Shown here: positions 47,273 to 56,656 of the stretch, piece after piece
Layout: every line of letters begins with the position of its first letter
Position numbering within the stretch: the first letter of the stretch is position 1
From: Flavobacterium glycines
Lineage (GTDB): Bacteria > Bacteroidota > Bacteroidia > Flavobacteriales > Flavobacteriaceae
Direction of reading: 5' to 3'
Assembly: GCF_900100165.1 (NCBI RefSeq)
Contig: NZ_FNEO01000001.1
Location: 1,612,001 to 1,676,000, forward strand
DNA: 64,000 bases
The notes under the pieces: model-generated
What the model saw: the letters and a program-made list of their open reading frames with translations, nothing else
The model's database searches: none
Told to the model about the DNA's origin: nothing
Translations under genes and position numbers: made by a program

Positions 47273-48109
47273 TTACCAACTTCCGCTGGATCCACCACCG
47301 GAAAATCCTCCGCCACCAAATCCGCCACCGAAGCCGCCTCCGCCAAAACCGCCACCGGATGAACCTCCACCAAAGCCTCCGCCACCAAATCCGCCGCTGT
47401 TGCGTCCCAGATTGCTTAGGATAATGACATCTAATAAGCTTGGGCCTCCGCCGCCATTATTACCTGAATTTCCTCCACCGCCTCTTTTGTTTCTGGAAGC
47501 CAAAATCAAGATAAAAACAATGATGATGATAAAAGGTAAAACAGGGAAATCTTGCTCTTGTTTGGCTTGTTTTCGGGTACCTTTGTATTTGCCTTTAAAG
47601 ACATCAAACAAAGCATCCGTTCCTTTGTTTGCTCCGTTATAATAACTACCTGCTTTGAATTCGGGAATGATGATATTTCGGATAATTTCACCTCCGGTTC
47701 CGGCTGTCAATCGGTCTTCTAAACCGTAACCGGGATTGATAGCAATTTTTCGGTCATTTTTAGAAATCAGAATAATGACACCGTTGTCGTCTTTAGCTGT
47801 TCCGCCTATTCCCCATTTCTGTCCCCAATTTGTAGCAAGCATATTAACGTCTTCACCTTTTAAGCTTTCAACCGTAATCACTACAATTTGAGTAGTAGTA
47901 GTGTCAGAATAATGAATGAGTTTTTCTTCTAACTGCTTTTTTTCATTGGCATTAAAAAGATTTGCATAATCATAAACTGAAGTTTGAAATTCAGGTTTTT
48001 CGGGAATTGTAAATTGGGGGAAGATACTATTACTGGAAAGTAGTACTAATAAGAATACCAATTGAAAAATTCCTTTGGAATTTGGTTTTGCTATTGTTGG
48101 AATTTTCAT
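47273..48109 (-). CDS. TPM-domain membrane protein with Gly-rich tail (YgcG-like)
   Basis: 278 residues: signal/anchor N-terminus, TPM (YgcG/psb32-type) domain at about 45-175 (VYDYANLFNANEKKQLEEKL...DNGVIILISKNDRKIAINPGYGLED), a membrane segment (about 188-205, FPVLPFIIIIVFILILASRN), then a Gly/Ser/Phe-rich tail to the end (GGGFGGG repeats). It follows another TPM gene by 2 bases and a lemA gene, a conserved arrangement in Bacteroidota. The biochemical role of the family is unclear. Confidence 0.88.
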   Translation of the reverse strand: MKIPTIAKPNSKGIFQLVFLLVLLSSNSIFPQFTIPEKPEFQTSVYDYANLFNANEKKQLEEKLIHYSDTTTTQIVVITVESLKGEDVNMLATNWGQKWGIGGTAKDDNGVIILISKNDRKIAINPGYGLEDRLTAGTGGEIIRNIIIPEFKAGSYYNGANKGTDALFDVFKGKYKGTRKQAKQEQDFPVLPFIIIIVFILILASRNKRGGGGNSGNNGGGGPSLLDVIILSNLGRNSGGFGGGGFGGGSSGGGFGGGGFGGGFGGGGFSGGGSSGSW

Positions 48110-48111
48110 CG

Positions 48112-48549
48112 TTATCCTTTTGAAATTTCGTTAGATAATTCGTTGGTGTCACCTTCTGTCCAGGGAAAATGGGTTTTTAATTTTTCGCCGGCTCTTAGGA
48201 TACCATCGATTAAACCTTGTTTGAAGTTGTTGCTTTTAAAATGATTGAGCATGATTTCTTTAGTACAGTCCCAGAAATCATTTTCGACAATGTCATTAAT
48301 TCCCTTATCTCCACAAATTGCAAATTTTTTGTCATCAACCGCAATGTAGATCAAAACGCCATTTTTCAATTCGGTTTCGTCCATTCTGAGTTCGTGAAAA
48401 ATTTCCTTCGCGCGATCAAAAGGATTTAGAGAAGTTGTTTTTTCAATATGAACTCTAATCTCGCCGGAAGTTTCTTTTTCGGCTATGCGAATAGCTTCAA
48501 CAATTTCTTGTTCTTCGGCCTGGGTTAAAAAATCTTCTACGTTTGACAT
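48112..48549 (-). CDS. TPM-domain protein
   Basis: 145 residues, soluble, a single TPM domain (EEQEIVEAIRIAEKETSGEIRVHIEK...GVLIYIAVDDKKFAICGDKGIND). It lies between lemA and the Gly-rich TPM gene, all on the minus strand. Function unknown; the conserved grouping suggests a shared envelope process. Confidence 0.85.
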   Translation of the reverse strand: MSNVEDFLTQAEEQEIVEAIRIAEKETSGEIRVHIEKTTSLNPFDRAKEIFHELRMDETELKNGVLIYIAVDDKKFAICGDKGINDIVENDFWDCTKEIMLNHFKSNNFKQGLIDGILRAGEKLKTHFPWTEGDTNELSNEISKG

Positions 48550-48570
48550 GGGAATTATTTTTGAATGAAG

Positions 48571-48602
48571 ATTAACGTCCCGATAGCTATCGGGACGTTA
48601 AT
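48571..48602. repeat. 32-bp perfect palindrome, CCCGATAG family member 3
   Basis: ATTAACGTCCCGATAG followed by its exact reverse complement. It lies between lemA and the TPM gene, both on the minus strand, and could form a strong hairpin in their transcript. No T-run follows. Confidence 0.85.
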
Positions 48603-48621
48603 CGAAATCTGAAATCGTTTA

Positions 48622-49215
48622 TTAGAATTTTACTTCTACCGGTTTATCAGCACCTTCAACAGCGTTGAAATACGCTTTCTCTTTGAAACCAAACATTCCG
48701 GCAAACAAAGAATTAGGGAAAGTTTTGATGTGGCTGTTATATGGTTTTACCGCTTCGTTAAAACGGGTACGAGCAGTCAGAATTTGATTTTCGGTACTGG
48801 CTAATTCATCCTGTAATTTTAAGAAGTTCTGATTAGCTTTCAAATCAGGATATTTTTCTACAGTAACTAATAAACGAGACAAAGAACTGCTTACTCCACT
48901 TTGAGCAGAATTAAATGCCGCCAATTGTTCCGGTGTGATGTTAGTTGGGTCAACAGTGGTTTGAGTAGCTTTGGCACGAGCCTCGATTACTGCTGTTAAA
49001 GTACTTTTTTCAAAATCAGCTGCTCCTTTTACGGTGTTTACCAAATTCCCAATTAAATCATTACGTCTTTGATAAGCTGTTTGTACGTCTCCCCAGGATT
49101 GTTCTACATCCTGACCTAAAGTCACAGCAGTGTTGTTGATTCCTTTAATCCAGCTATATCCGCCAATAACGATAACAGCTACAATAATCCAAGGTAAAAA
49201 TTTTTTAAAATCCAT
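48622..49215 (-). CDS. lemA: LemA family protein
   Basis: 197 residues, N-terminal membrane anchor (about 5-25) and helical LemA core (QDVEQSWGDVQTAYQRRNDLIGNLVNTVKG, KAYFNAVEGADKPVEVKF). Typical length. The family has an unclear envelope-related role and commonly neighbours TPM proteins, as here. Confidence 0.93.
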   Translation of the reverse strand: MDFKKFLPWIIVAVIVIGGYSWIKGINNTAVTLGQDVEQSWGDVQTAYQRRNDLIGNLVNTVKGAADFEKSTLTAVIEARAKATQTTVDPTNITPEQLAAFNSAQSGVSSSLSRLLVTVEKYPDLKANQNFLKLQDELASTENQILTARTRFNEAVKPYNSHIKTFPNSLFAGMFGFKEKAYFNAVEGADKPVEVKF

Positions 49216-49256
49216 GTTTCTATTTAATTTAAAGTTTATTAATTTATTTTTATTTG

Positions 49257-49284
49257 TAACTCATAACTCATAACTCATAACTCA
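49257..49284. repeat. Four perfect tandem copies of heptamer TAACTCA
   Basis: Spans the stop codon of the merR-like gene (TGA at 49277-49275) and the gap to lemA. A degenerate version of the same heptamer lies inside the coding region at 56336-56370. Confidence 0.9.
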
Positions 49285-49607
49285 TTTTTGATATTAGTCA
49301 ACTGAACTTTAATCGCTTCGAGTTTGCTGATAATTTCAAATTTGTCTAAGGTTTTCTTTTGTCCTTCTTTCAAATGGGTTTTGGCTCCTTCTAATGTAAA
49401 TCCGCGTTCTTTTACCAGATGGTAAATTAATTGGAGATTTTTGATGTCTTCGGGAGTAAACATTCGGTTTCCTTTGGCATTCTTTTTTGGTTTGAGAATA
49501 TCAAATTCACTGTCCCAAAAACGAATCAGCGAAGCATTTACGTCAAAGGCTTTGGCTACTTCGCCAATGCTGTAATATCTTTTGCCGGGTTGTAATTCTA
49601 TTTGCAT
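49275..49607 (-). CDS. MerR-family transcriptional regulator
   Basis: 110 residues. N-terminal MerR winged helix (about 8-75: YYSIGEVAKAFDVNASLIRFWDSEFDILKPKKNAKGNRMFTPEDI) and a short C-terminal helix without an obvious metal-binding loop. The last codons lie within a heptamer repeat. It lies between the M23 peptidase and lemA genes on the same strand. Ligand unknown. Confidence 0.92.
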   Translation of the reverse strand: MQIELQPGKRYYSIGEVAKAFDVNASLIRFWDSEFDILKPKKNAKGNRMFTPEDIKNLQLIYHLVKERGFTLEGAKTHLKEGQKKTLDKFEIISKLEAIKVQLTNIKNEL

Positions 49608-49670
49608 TTTTTTATTTTTTTTCTGAAAACTATTTTAGAATCTTTTAAAATTGATTGCTTAAACTGAACA

Positions 49671-50648
49671 CTAGTCAAGAGATTGATTTTCCTGGTTAGC
49701 TAATTTTGAAATGGCTACGTATTCCACTGCCGAAATATTACCATAATAAAAATTGAGCGGATTAACGACTTTACTGTCTTTATGAACTTCATAATGCAAG
49801 TGTGGTGCTTCTGATCGTCCTGTGCTTCCTACGTATCCAATGACATCTCCTCGTTTCACTCTTTGACCGGCTCTGCAATTGTATTTACTTAAATGTCCAT
49901 ACAAAGTTTCGTATCCATAACCATGCCTAATCACAATATGATTTCCGTATCCTGAAGCCGTATTGTCAGCCTTTGCAATTATTCCGTCTCCGGTGGCAAA
50001 AATAGGAGTTCCTTTTTTAGCCGTAAAATCCATGCCTTTGTGCATTTTTCGGGCTTTTGTAAAAGGGTCGGTTCTGTAACCAAAACCGGAAGCCATTTTT
50101 TTTAAGTTTTCGTTTCTGACAGGCTGGATGGCAGGAATGGAAGCCAGGAATTTGTTTTTTTCTTTAGCCAGTTTCAAAATATAATCTAAAGATTTCGATT
50201 GTATGGCCAATTCTTTTGTTAAGACATCCACTCTTTTTGTTGTTTGTAAAACCAGTTCGCTATTGTCATAACCCTCCAGTGCTTTGTAACGGTCACTATT
50301 TTTAAAGCCGGATTTTCGTTCTTCTTCGGGAATAGGAGCGGTGTTAAAATAAGTTCGGTATAAATTGTTATCGCGTTCTTCAATAGCTTCAATAGCATTG
50401 TCTACCTGATCCATTTTTTTATTCAAAACGGCATAATGTAGTTTTAAATTTTCAATTTCCCGAATTAAAAGACGGTCTTTTGGTGTTTCAAAATAAGGAG
50501 TGTTTAACAATACTATAAAACTTAAAAAACCAAACAAAGCAGAAGCCAGTAAAAACAGAGCGATAAAGCCAAATTTTTTTCTTTTTTTGACTTTGATTTT
50601 GCGATATGCCAGATTTTCAGAATCGTAATAATATTTTACTTTCGCCAT
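49671..50648 (-). CDS. M23-family peptidoglycan endopeptidase, membrane-anchored
   Basis: 325 residues: cytoplasmic Lys-rich start, one membrane segment (about 25-48), a coiled-coil region (about 60-160) and a C-terminal M23 domain (about 190-300) with zinc ligands His and Asp in MHKGMDF and His in HLHYE. It probably cleaves peptide cross-links in the cell wall. The gene diverges from alaS. Confidence 0.93.
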   Translation of the reverse strand: MAKVKYYYDSENLAYRKIKVKKRKKFGFIALFLLASALFGFLSFIVLLNTPYFETPKDRLLIREIENLKLHYAVLNKKMDQVDNAIEAIEERDNNLYRTYFNTAPIPEEERKSGFKNSDRYKALEGYDNSELVLQTTKRVDVLTKELAIQSKSLDYILKLAKEKNKFLASIPAIQPVRNENLKKMASGFGYRTDPFTKARKMHKGMDFTAKKGTPIFATGDGIIAKADNTASGYGNHIVIRHGYGYETLYGHLSKYNCRAGQRVKRGDVIGYVGSTGRSEAPHLHYEVHKDSKVVNPLNFYYGNISAVEYVAISKLANQENQSLD

Positions 50649-50662
50649 ATTTTAAAATACCC

Positions 50663-50670
50663 TATTTTTG
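50663..50670 (+). promoter_or_regulatory. Probable -7 box of alaS
   Basis: TATTTTTG followed by CA with TTC 19 bases upstream (50641-50643). It would give alaS a leader of about 240 nt; no known structure is recognised in 50671-50912. Confidence 0.45.
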
Positions 50671-50912
50671 CAGCTTCTAAAAAAGCGCATTGCAACAAAT
50701 TTAAGAAATGTTTTATTTGTTTAGGGCTTTTTTAAATATTAAATATAGCATAAAATTGATTTAAAGATTTAAAAATTTAATGATTTGAAAATTGTTGAAT
50801 TTGTGAATTTTACAAGAGATTTAATTTAGCGGGATAGTGAATAATTGAAGTTGTTCAAAACCAGATATTTGAATTTTTTAATTTTTAAATCTTTTAATTT
50901 TAAAATATAAAA

Positions 50913-53549
50913 ATGAAATCACAAGACATTCGCAAAGCGTATTTACAATTCTTTGAAAGTAAAGGACATTTAATTGTTCCTTCGGCACCTATTGTCCTAA
51001 AAGACGACCCAACCCTGATGTTCAATAATTCAGGAATGGCACAGTTTAAAGAGTATTTTTTAGGAAACGCCACACCTAAAAGTAATCGTATTGCCGATAC
51101 GCAAAAATGTCTTCGTGTTTCAGGAAAACACAACGATTTGGAGGATGTAGGTTTTGATACTTACCACCATACGATGTTTGAAATGTTAGGAAACTGGTCT
51201 TTTGGTGATTATTTCAAAAAAGAGGCTATTCCATGGGCTTGGGAATTTTTGACAGAAGTATTGAAATTGGATAAAGACCGTTTGTATGTTTCTGTTTTTG
51301 AAGGAAACGAAGCTGAAAATGTTCCTTTTGACCAGGATGCATTTGATATTTGGAAACAATTTGTTTCTGAAGACCGTATTATCCTTGGAAACAAAAAAGA
51401 TAACTTCTGGGAAATGGGAGATCAGGGACCTTGTGGACCTTGTTCAGAAATTCATATCGATTTGCGTACTGATGCTGAAAGAGCTGAAGTTTCAGGTTTC
51501 AGTTTAGTAAATGCCGATCATCCGCAGGTAGTGGAAATTTGGAACAACGTATTTATGGAATTCAACCGTAAAGCCGATGGTTCATTAGAGAAATTACCGG
51601 CACAGCACGTAGATACAGGAATGGGATTTGAGCGTTTGTGTATGGCCATGCAAAACGTAACTTCTAATTATGATACCGATGTATTTACACCGCTAATTGA
51701 AAAAGTGGAGCAAATTACAGGATTGAAATACACTTCTAACGAAGTTAAAAATATAAGCGAAGAGCAAAACAAAATTAACATTGCGATTCGTGTGGTTGTA
51801 GATCACGTGCGTGCGGTAGCCTTTGCTATTGCCGACGGACAATTGCCATCGAACACTGGAGCGGGTTATGTAATTCGTCGTATTTTACGTCGTGCTATTC
51901 GTTACGGATTTACATTCCTGAATACCAAAGAGCCTTTTATCAATCAGTTGGTAGCTGTTTTAGCAGATCAAATGGGCGAGTTTTTCCCTGAAATCAAAAA
52001 ACAGCAAACTTTAGTTACCAATGTGATTCGTGAAGAAGAAGCTTCTTTCTTGCGTACTCTTGACCAAGGATTGCAATTATTGGAAAATGTAATGGCGGAA
52101 ACCAAAGGGAAAGAAGTTGTAGGAGCAAAAGCATTTGAATTGTATGATACTTTTGGTTTTCCAATCGATTTAACGGCTTTGATTCTTAGAGAAAGAGGAT
52201 TTAGTTTGGATGAAGCCGGTTTTGAAAAAGCCATGCAGGAACAAAAATCACGTTCCCGTGCCGCTTCAGAAGTTTCTACTGACGACTGGAAAATTCTGGT
52301 TGATGGCAATGTAGAATCTTTTGTAGGTTACGACCAAACAGAAAACGAAGTGAAAATTACCCGTATTCGTAAAGTAGATTCTAAGAAAGACGGTGTTTTG
52401 TACCAAATCGTTTTAGACGCTACACCATTCTATCCGGAAGGCGGAGGACAGGTAGGAGACAAAGGAACTTTGGTTGCTGCTAATGAAAGCATCGAAATTA
52501 TAGATACTAAGAAAGAGAATAATTTAATTCTGCATTTTGCTAAAAAACTGCCGGAAAACTTAAATGCTGCTTTTGTAGCTAAAGTAAATACCGATTTAAG
52601 AGCGGATACTTCTAAAAATCACTCGGCAACACACTTGATGCACCAGGCTTTGAGAAGCATTTTAGGAACACATGTGGAGCAAAAAGGATCTTTGGTGAAT
52701 CCAAAGAATTTACGTTTTGACTTTTCTCATTTCTCAAAAGTAACGGATGAGGAATTACAACAGGTAGAAGATTTTGTAAATGCCAGAATCCAGGAACAAT
52801 TACCATTAATTGAAAGAAGAAGTATTCCAATCCAACAAGCTCTTGACGAAGGAGCGATGGCTTTATTTGGGGAAAAATATGGCGATAATGTACGTGCAAT
52901 CAAATTTGGCGACAGCATGGAATTGTGTGGAGGTATTCACGTGAATAACACGGCTGATATTTGGTCTTTCAAAATTGTTTCAGAAGGAGCAGTTGCAGCG
53001 GGAATCCGTCGTATTGAGGCGATTACCGGTGATGGTGTAAGACAGTTTTTTGCTTCGCAGGAAGAATTGTTGAGCGAAATTAAATCGGCATTAAAAAATC
53101 CACAGGATACTGTTAAAGCAGTGGTTTCTTTACAGGATGAAAATACCAAGTTAAAAAAACAAGTAGAAGCTTTGTTGAAAGAGAAAGCTAAAAATATGAA
53201 AGCCGAATTGGCTCAGGAATTGCAAGAAATAAACGGAGTTCAGTTCTTAGCAAAACAAGTAGATTTGAACCCGGAAGGAGCTAAGGATTTAGCTTACGAA
53301 TTAGGAAATTTAGGTACTAATTTGTTTTTAGTTTTGGCTACAGCCGAAGAAGGAAAACCAATGTTAAGCTGTTATATTTCTAAAGAATTAGTAGCTGAGA
53401 AAAACCTAAATGCAGGTCAGGTAGTTCGTGAATTAGGAAAGTTTATCCAGGGAGGAGGAGGAGGACAGCCGTTCTTTGCTACCGCTGGTGGTAAAAACCC
53501 GGCCGGAATTCCGGAAGCTTTATCAAAAGCAATCGAGTTTGTGAAGTAA
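50913..53549 (+). CDS. alaS: Alanyl-tRNA synthetase
   Basis: 878 residues, full length. The class II catalytic domain begins [19 protein letters not shown]; the editing domain has the zinc ligands HSATHLMHQ and CGGIHV; the C-terminal DHHA1-type domain ends with the [16 protein letters not shown] motif. It charges tRNA-Ala and edits mischarged Ser/Gly. Its own terminator follows. Confidence 0.98.
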   Translation: MKSQDIRKAYLQFFESKGHLIVPSAPIVLKDDPTLMFNNSGMAQFKEYFLGNATPKSNRIADTQKCLRVSGKHNDLEDVGFDTYHHTMFEMLGNWSFGDYFKKEAIPWAWEFLTEVLKLDKDRLYVSVFEGNEAENVPFDQDAFDIWKQFVSEDRIILGNKKDNFWEMGDQGPCGPCSEIHIDLRTDAERAEVSGFSLVNADHPQVVEIWNNVFMEFNRKADGSLEKLPAQHVDTGMGFERLCMAMQNVTSNYDTDVFTPLIEKVEQITGLKYTSNEVKNISEEQNKINIAIRVVVDHVRAVAFAIADGQLPSNTGAGYVIRRILRRAIRYGFTFLNTKEPFINQLVAVLADQMGEFFPEIKKQQTLVTNVIREEEASFLRTLDQGLQLLENVMAETKGKEVVGAKAFELYDTFGFPIDLTALILRERGFSLDEAGFEKAMQEQKSRSRAASEVSTDDWKILVDGNVESFVGYDQTENEVKITRIRKVDSKKDGVLYQIVLDATPFYPEGGGQVGDKGTLVAANESIEIIDTKKENNLILHFAKKLPENLNAAFVAKVNTDLRADTSKNHSATHLMHQALRSILGTHVEQKGSLVNPKNLRFDFSHFSKVTDEELQQVEDFVNARIQEQLPLIERRSIPIQQALDEGAMALFGEKYGDNVRAIKFGDSMELCGGIHVNNTADIWSFKIVSEGAVAAGIRRIEAITGDGVRQFFASQEELLSEIKSALKNPQDTVKAVVSLQDENTKLKKQVEALLKEKAKNMKAELAQELQEINGVQFLAKQVDLNPEGAKDLAYELGNLGTNLFLVLATAEEGKPMLSCYISKELVAEKNLNAGQVVRELGKFIQGGGGGQPFFATAGGKNPAGIPEALSKAIEFVK

Positions 53550-53571
53550 AAGTTAACTTTATAAAATTAAC

Positions 53572-53616
53572 AAACCCTTTTAGAATGTGTAGGCAATCTA
53601 AAAGGGTTTTCTTTTT
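53572..53616 (+). terminator. Rho-independent terminator of alaS
   Basis: 13-bp stem AAACCCTTTTAGA / TCTAAAAGGGTTT, 12-base loop, T-run. Confidence 0.9.
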
Positions 53617-53626
53617 AGGGGGATTT

Positions 53627-54016
53627 TTATTTTTCAGAATGCCTTACTTCGATTCCGTTTTCTTCCAGGATATCCAGTAAATAATTGTTTTCTTTAGGGT
53701 TGTATTGTTCAATGCCGCTTTGGTACCATTTTAGTAAAACTCCTATCTGAAAATGAGTATAACCATCAGTATCAACATTAATGCCTAATAAGCCTGCTAA
53801 TAGAAATTCGTCTAAGATTTTGTCGGTTATAATTTTTTTCGGAATTCCGTCAAGTATGTTTCCATTTAGACTTTCATAGTCAAGTCTACCAGAATTGAAA
53901 CCTTCGTTAAAAGCCGAATTCGAAGAGTTGTTATTCGCTTTTGAATAAGGATTTTGACCATTAGAATAACCTTCTAAAAAATCATGTCTGTAAACAGGGT
54001 TGAATATGTTTTTCAT
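53627..54016 (-). CDS. Hypothetical soluble protein
   Basis: 129 residues, no signal or membrane segment; acidic and Asn-rich (NGQNPYSKANNNSSNSAFNEGFNSGRLDYES). The N-terminal part resembles short repeats rich in Gly/Asn/Ser. No family recognised. It is transcribed against alaS, with its stop in the terminator region. The 54017-54278 gap behind it shows no gene. Confidence 0.6.
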   Translation of the reverse strand: MKNIFNPVYRHDFLEGYSNGQNPYSKANNNSSNSAFNEGFNSGRLDYESLNGNILDGIPKKIITDKILDEFLLAGLLGINVDTDGYTHFQIGVLLKWYQSGIEQYNPKENNYLLDILEENGIEVRHSEK

Positions 54017-54278
54017 AATAATTGTAATGCTATACTTGTCAAATGTAGAAGCAATTTGTAAGTAAACAACTTAAAATCGTTGAAAGGATAAAAAACTCTT
54101 TAAACCGCTATGTCAATGTTTTTAATCGATAAAAAAATGAAGTTTAAAGACTCTTGAAATTGTGGTTTTTTAATATTGATAAAAGTTTTTTGAGTGTTTC
54201 CCGAAGAATAATTAAATGATTTTTTACAGGTGTAAAATTATATTAATGTTGTTTTTATGAGGCTGAAGTAATAAGTTG

Positions 54279-54286
54279 TAAATTTG
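54279..54286 (+). promoter_or_regulatory. -7 box of the cupin gene
   Basis: TAAATTTG fits TAnnTTTG. It overlaps the in-frame ATG at 54284, showing that the downstream ATG at 54335 is the real start. Confidence 0.6.
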
Positions 54287-54334
54287 TTATTTTATTGGTA
54301 TTCAGTGATTTGTTTTAATTTAATATTCGAAATC

Positions 54335-54733
54335 ATGAAAAGAAGTACATTAGTAATAGTTGAAGGTTTGTTGTTTTTCTTGCTGTGTCATCTTAATCTT
54401 TCGGCGCAGATGATGAACAATAAAGACAAGGTTATGGGGAGAGAATTAGCTAATTCAAAATTGATTCATGCATCAGAAGTAGTTCTTGAACCTGGAAAAA
54501 AAACAATTATGCACACTCACCCGGCACATTTTTATTATGCTTTAACCGATGTGAATTTAAAAGTTAGTTATCAGGATGGGAAAGTAGAAATGTATAAAAT
54601 GAAAGCAGGTGAATCAGGGATAAGTGAACCTGAACGTCCACATACAACTCAAAATATAGGTAGTAAAACTGCGAAATTTTTGATTGTTGAATTAAAAGAA
54701 CATCCTTACAAAGCTCCAAAGTTGAAAAAATAA
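54335..54733 (+). CDS. Exported cupin-domain protein
   Basis: 132 residues from ATG 54335 (an earlier ATG at 54284 overlaps the promoter). Signal peptide (to LSAQ25) and a single cupin barrel with metal-binding candidates HTHPAHF and the glycine-rich KAGESGISEPERPHTT block. Small cupins may be isomerases, oxygenases or binding proteins; the activity cannot be told. A terminator follows. Confidence 0.8.
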   Translation: MKRSTLVIVEGLLFFLLCHLNLSAQMMNNKDKVMGRELANSKLIHASEVVLEPGKKTIMHTHPAHFYYALTDVNLKVSYQDGKVEMYKMKAGESGISEPERPHTTQNIGSKTAKFLIVELKEHPYKAPKLKK

Positions 54734-54747
54734 TAAAATAGCTATGT

Positions 54748-54785
54748 AAAACAAAAACGGGTCTTTTTAGACTCGTTTTTGTTTT
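54748..54785 (+). terminator. Rho-independent terminator after the cupin gene
   Basis: AAAACAAAAACG stem with an inner GTC/GAC pair and TTTTT loop, then T-run. Confidence 0.8.
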
Positions 54786-54899
54786 ATAAAAAGTCTTTGA
54801 ACGAGTTTTTAGGTCGTTAAACTTGTTTTGTTGGCTTAGCTCTATTTAATATATAGTTTTGGAAACCCAAAAATATCAAGTTCAATTAACCTATACATC

Positions 54900-55670
54900 A
54901 TGAAAAATTTAACTAAAATATTTTTCTTTATTTCTATTGTTGTTATTCTTTTGAGTTCTTGTGCTAATGACAAAGACGATAAGGGTAAAAACTTTATCAA
55001 AATGATAGAAACTACTGAAAATGGTGTTGCTGAAAATTCCATTTTTAAATATTATGAAAATCAAATCCTTAGTGCTGAGAATTCCAAACAAAGAATAGAT
55101 TATACTTACGATGGTGGCTTAATTACTAAAATTGTAATTTATAATAAAGATAATGAATCAAGTATTGTTTTAGATTACAAGTATGCTAAAGAAAAATTGG
55201 TTCAGGTAAGTTCTTCCGAAGATTATGAGATTTATTATACCCATAACACGGATGGTACTGTATCTTTTGAAAAATACAAAGGAACTTCTGAAGGAGAAGG
55301 TGAGAGAGTTTATCATGGTATTTTGTACTTTAAAAACGATAATCTCATTAAAAAAGAATGTGTTTTTGATGTAGTTGATGAAGATAAAGTGATTACTTCA
55401 AAAATTACTTTTGATTATGATACCTTTAATAATCCTTATTTCAGTGTTTTAGGTTATGATAAATTATTGGATAAAGGAGCTGCTATTTCTAAAAATAATG
55501 TTGTTATGACAGTTGCCGAAACCACAGTTATTGATGGGGAACAAACCATTTCTTCGGCTAAAATGTATACAACAACTTATAAATACGACGCTGATAATTA
55601 TCCTGTTGAACAAGTATCAGAAGCCAGTTTGAATAATCCTAATTATTCTAAAATCCAGTATTTGTATTAA
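54900..55670 (+). CDS. Lipoprotein of unknown function
   Basis: 256 residues with lipobox LLSSC (Cys21). The mature protein is beta-rich with repeated short blocks (DYTYDGGLITKIVIYNKDNE, DYKYAKEKLVQVSS, YKYDADNYPVEQVSE), the pattern of RHS/YD-like beta-strand repeats in Bacteroidota lipoproteins. No catalytic motif. 33 bp before the GSCFA gene. Confidence 0.7.
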   Translation: MKNLTKIFFFISIVVILLSSCANDKDDKGKNFIKMIETTENGVAENSIFKYYENQILSAENSKQRIDYTYDGGLITKIVIYNKDNESSIVLDYKYAKEKLVQVSSSEDYEIYYTHNTDGTVSFEKYKGTSEGEGERVYHGILYFKNDNLIKKECVFDVVDEDKVITSKITFDYDTFNNPYFSVLGYDKLLDKGAAISKNNVVMTVAETTVIDGEQTISSAKMYTTTYKYDADNYPVEQVSEASLNNPNYSKIQYLY

Positions 55671-55703
55671 TGTTTTAATACTTATTTTTGGAAAAAAACT
55701 CCA

Positions 55704-56654
55704 ATGCAATTTCGTACCGCAATAACTATTTCAGAAAGTCAGTTTCCAATCGATTATCATTCCGAAATTCTAAGTTTGGGTTCTTGCTTTGCGGTAAATA
55801 TAGCTGCCAAATTGGATTATTATAAGTTTAAAAACAACTGCAATCCTTTTGGAATTATTTTCAATCCGGTTTCGATTGAGAAATTAACAGAAAAAGTCGT
55901 TAATAAACAGTATTTTACAGAAAAAGATATTTTCTTTCATAATGATTTATGGCATTGTTTTGAAGTGCATTCGGAGCTTTCTAATCCTGATAAAGAAGTT
56001 TTTTTAGGCTTGTTAAATCAGTTAATCAATTCAACACATGAGCAGATAACAAAATCGACTCATTTCCAAATTACTTACGGCACGGCTTGGGTGTATCGCA
56101 ATATTGAAAGTCAGGAAATAGTGGCTAATTGCCATAAAGTGCCTCAAAAGCAATTTACTAAGGAAATTCTTTCTGTAGAAACGATTCAGACTTCTATTCA
56201 AAATACGATTCGCTTAATCCAATCTTTAAATCCGGAAGCAAAATTTGTTTTAACCGTTTCACCTGTGCGTCATATCAAAGACGGCTTTGTCGAAAATAAC
56301 CTAAGTAAGGCGCATTTAATCAGTGCAATTCATTCAACTCATAACTCACAACTCATAACTTATAACTACTTTCCGAGTTATGAAATCATGATGGACGACC
56401 TGCGTGATTATCGTTTTTATGCCGAAGATATGTTGCATCCTAATCAGGTAGCAATAGATTACATTTGGCAGCGATTTAAAGAAACTTTTATTTCAAAAAC
56501 AGCTTTTGCAATTATGGATGAGGTAGAAGGGATTCAGAAAGGCTTGTCGCATAGGTCTTTTAATCCAGAATCCGAAAGTCATCAAAAGTTTGTAGCAAAA
56601 CTTCAGGCAAGAATTACTAAATTGTGTTCGGAATATCCATTTATGAAATTTTAA
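55704..56654 (+). CDS. GSCFA-domain protein
   Basis: 316 residues. The signature block LSLGSCFAVNIAAKL is near the N-terminus and the rest matches the GSCFA domain family (SGNH-like fold), with TVSPVRHIKDGFVENNLSKAHL and a conserved DDLRDYRFYAEDMLHPN. Function of the family is not established. A degenerate AACTCAT heptamer array (56336-56370) encodes residues near THNSQLITYNY. The DUF4230 gene follows after 2 bases. Confidence 0.9.
   Translation: MQFRTAITISESQFPIDYHSEILSLGSCFAVNIAAKLDYYKFKNNCNPFGIIFNPVSIEKLTEKVVNKQYFTEKDIFFHNDLWHCFEVHSELSNPDKEVFLGLLNQLINSTHEQITKSTHFQITYGTAWVYRNIESQEIVANCHKVPQKQFTKEILSVETIQTSIQNTIRLIQSLNPEAKFVLTVSPVRHIKDGFVENNLSKAHLISAIHSTHNSQLITYNYFPSYEIMMDDLRDYRFYAEDMLHPNQVAIDYIWQRFKETFISKTAFAIMDEVEGIQKGLSHRSFNPESESHQKFVAKLQARITKLCSEYPFMKF
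56336..56370. repeat. Degenerate heptamer array inside the GSCFA gene
   Basis: Five successive 7-mers AACTCAT, AACTCAC, AACTCAT, AACTTAT, AACTACT. Same unit as the array at 49257. Confidence 0.7.
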
Positions 56655-56656
56655 TT

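Noticed and set aside
47188..47642. Plus-strand ORFs across the Gly-rich TPM gene
   Set aside because: They are mirror images of a GGT/GGC-rich tail; the minus strand has a clear TPM domain.
49257..49284. CRISPR or direct-repeat attachment site
   Set aside because: Unit is only 7 bp and tandem; no integrase nearby.
54284..54334. Upstream ATG for the cupin gene
   Set aside because: It overlaps the TAAATTTG promoter box, and the signal peptide begins at 54335.
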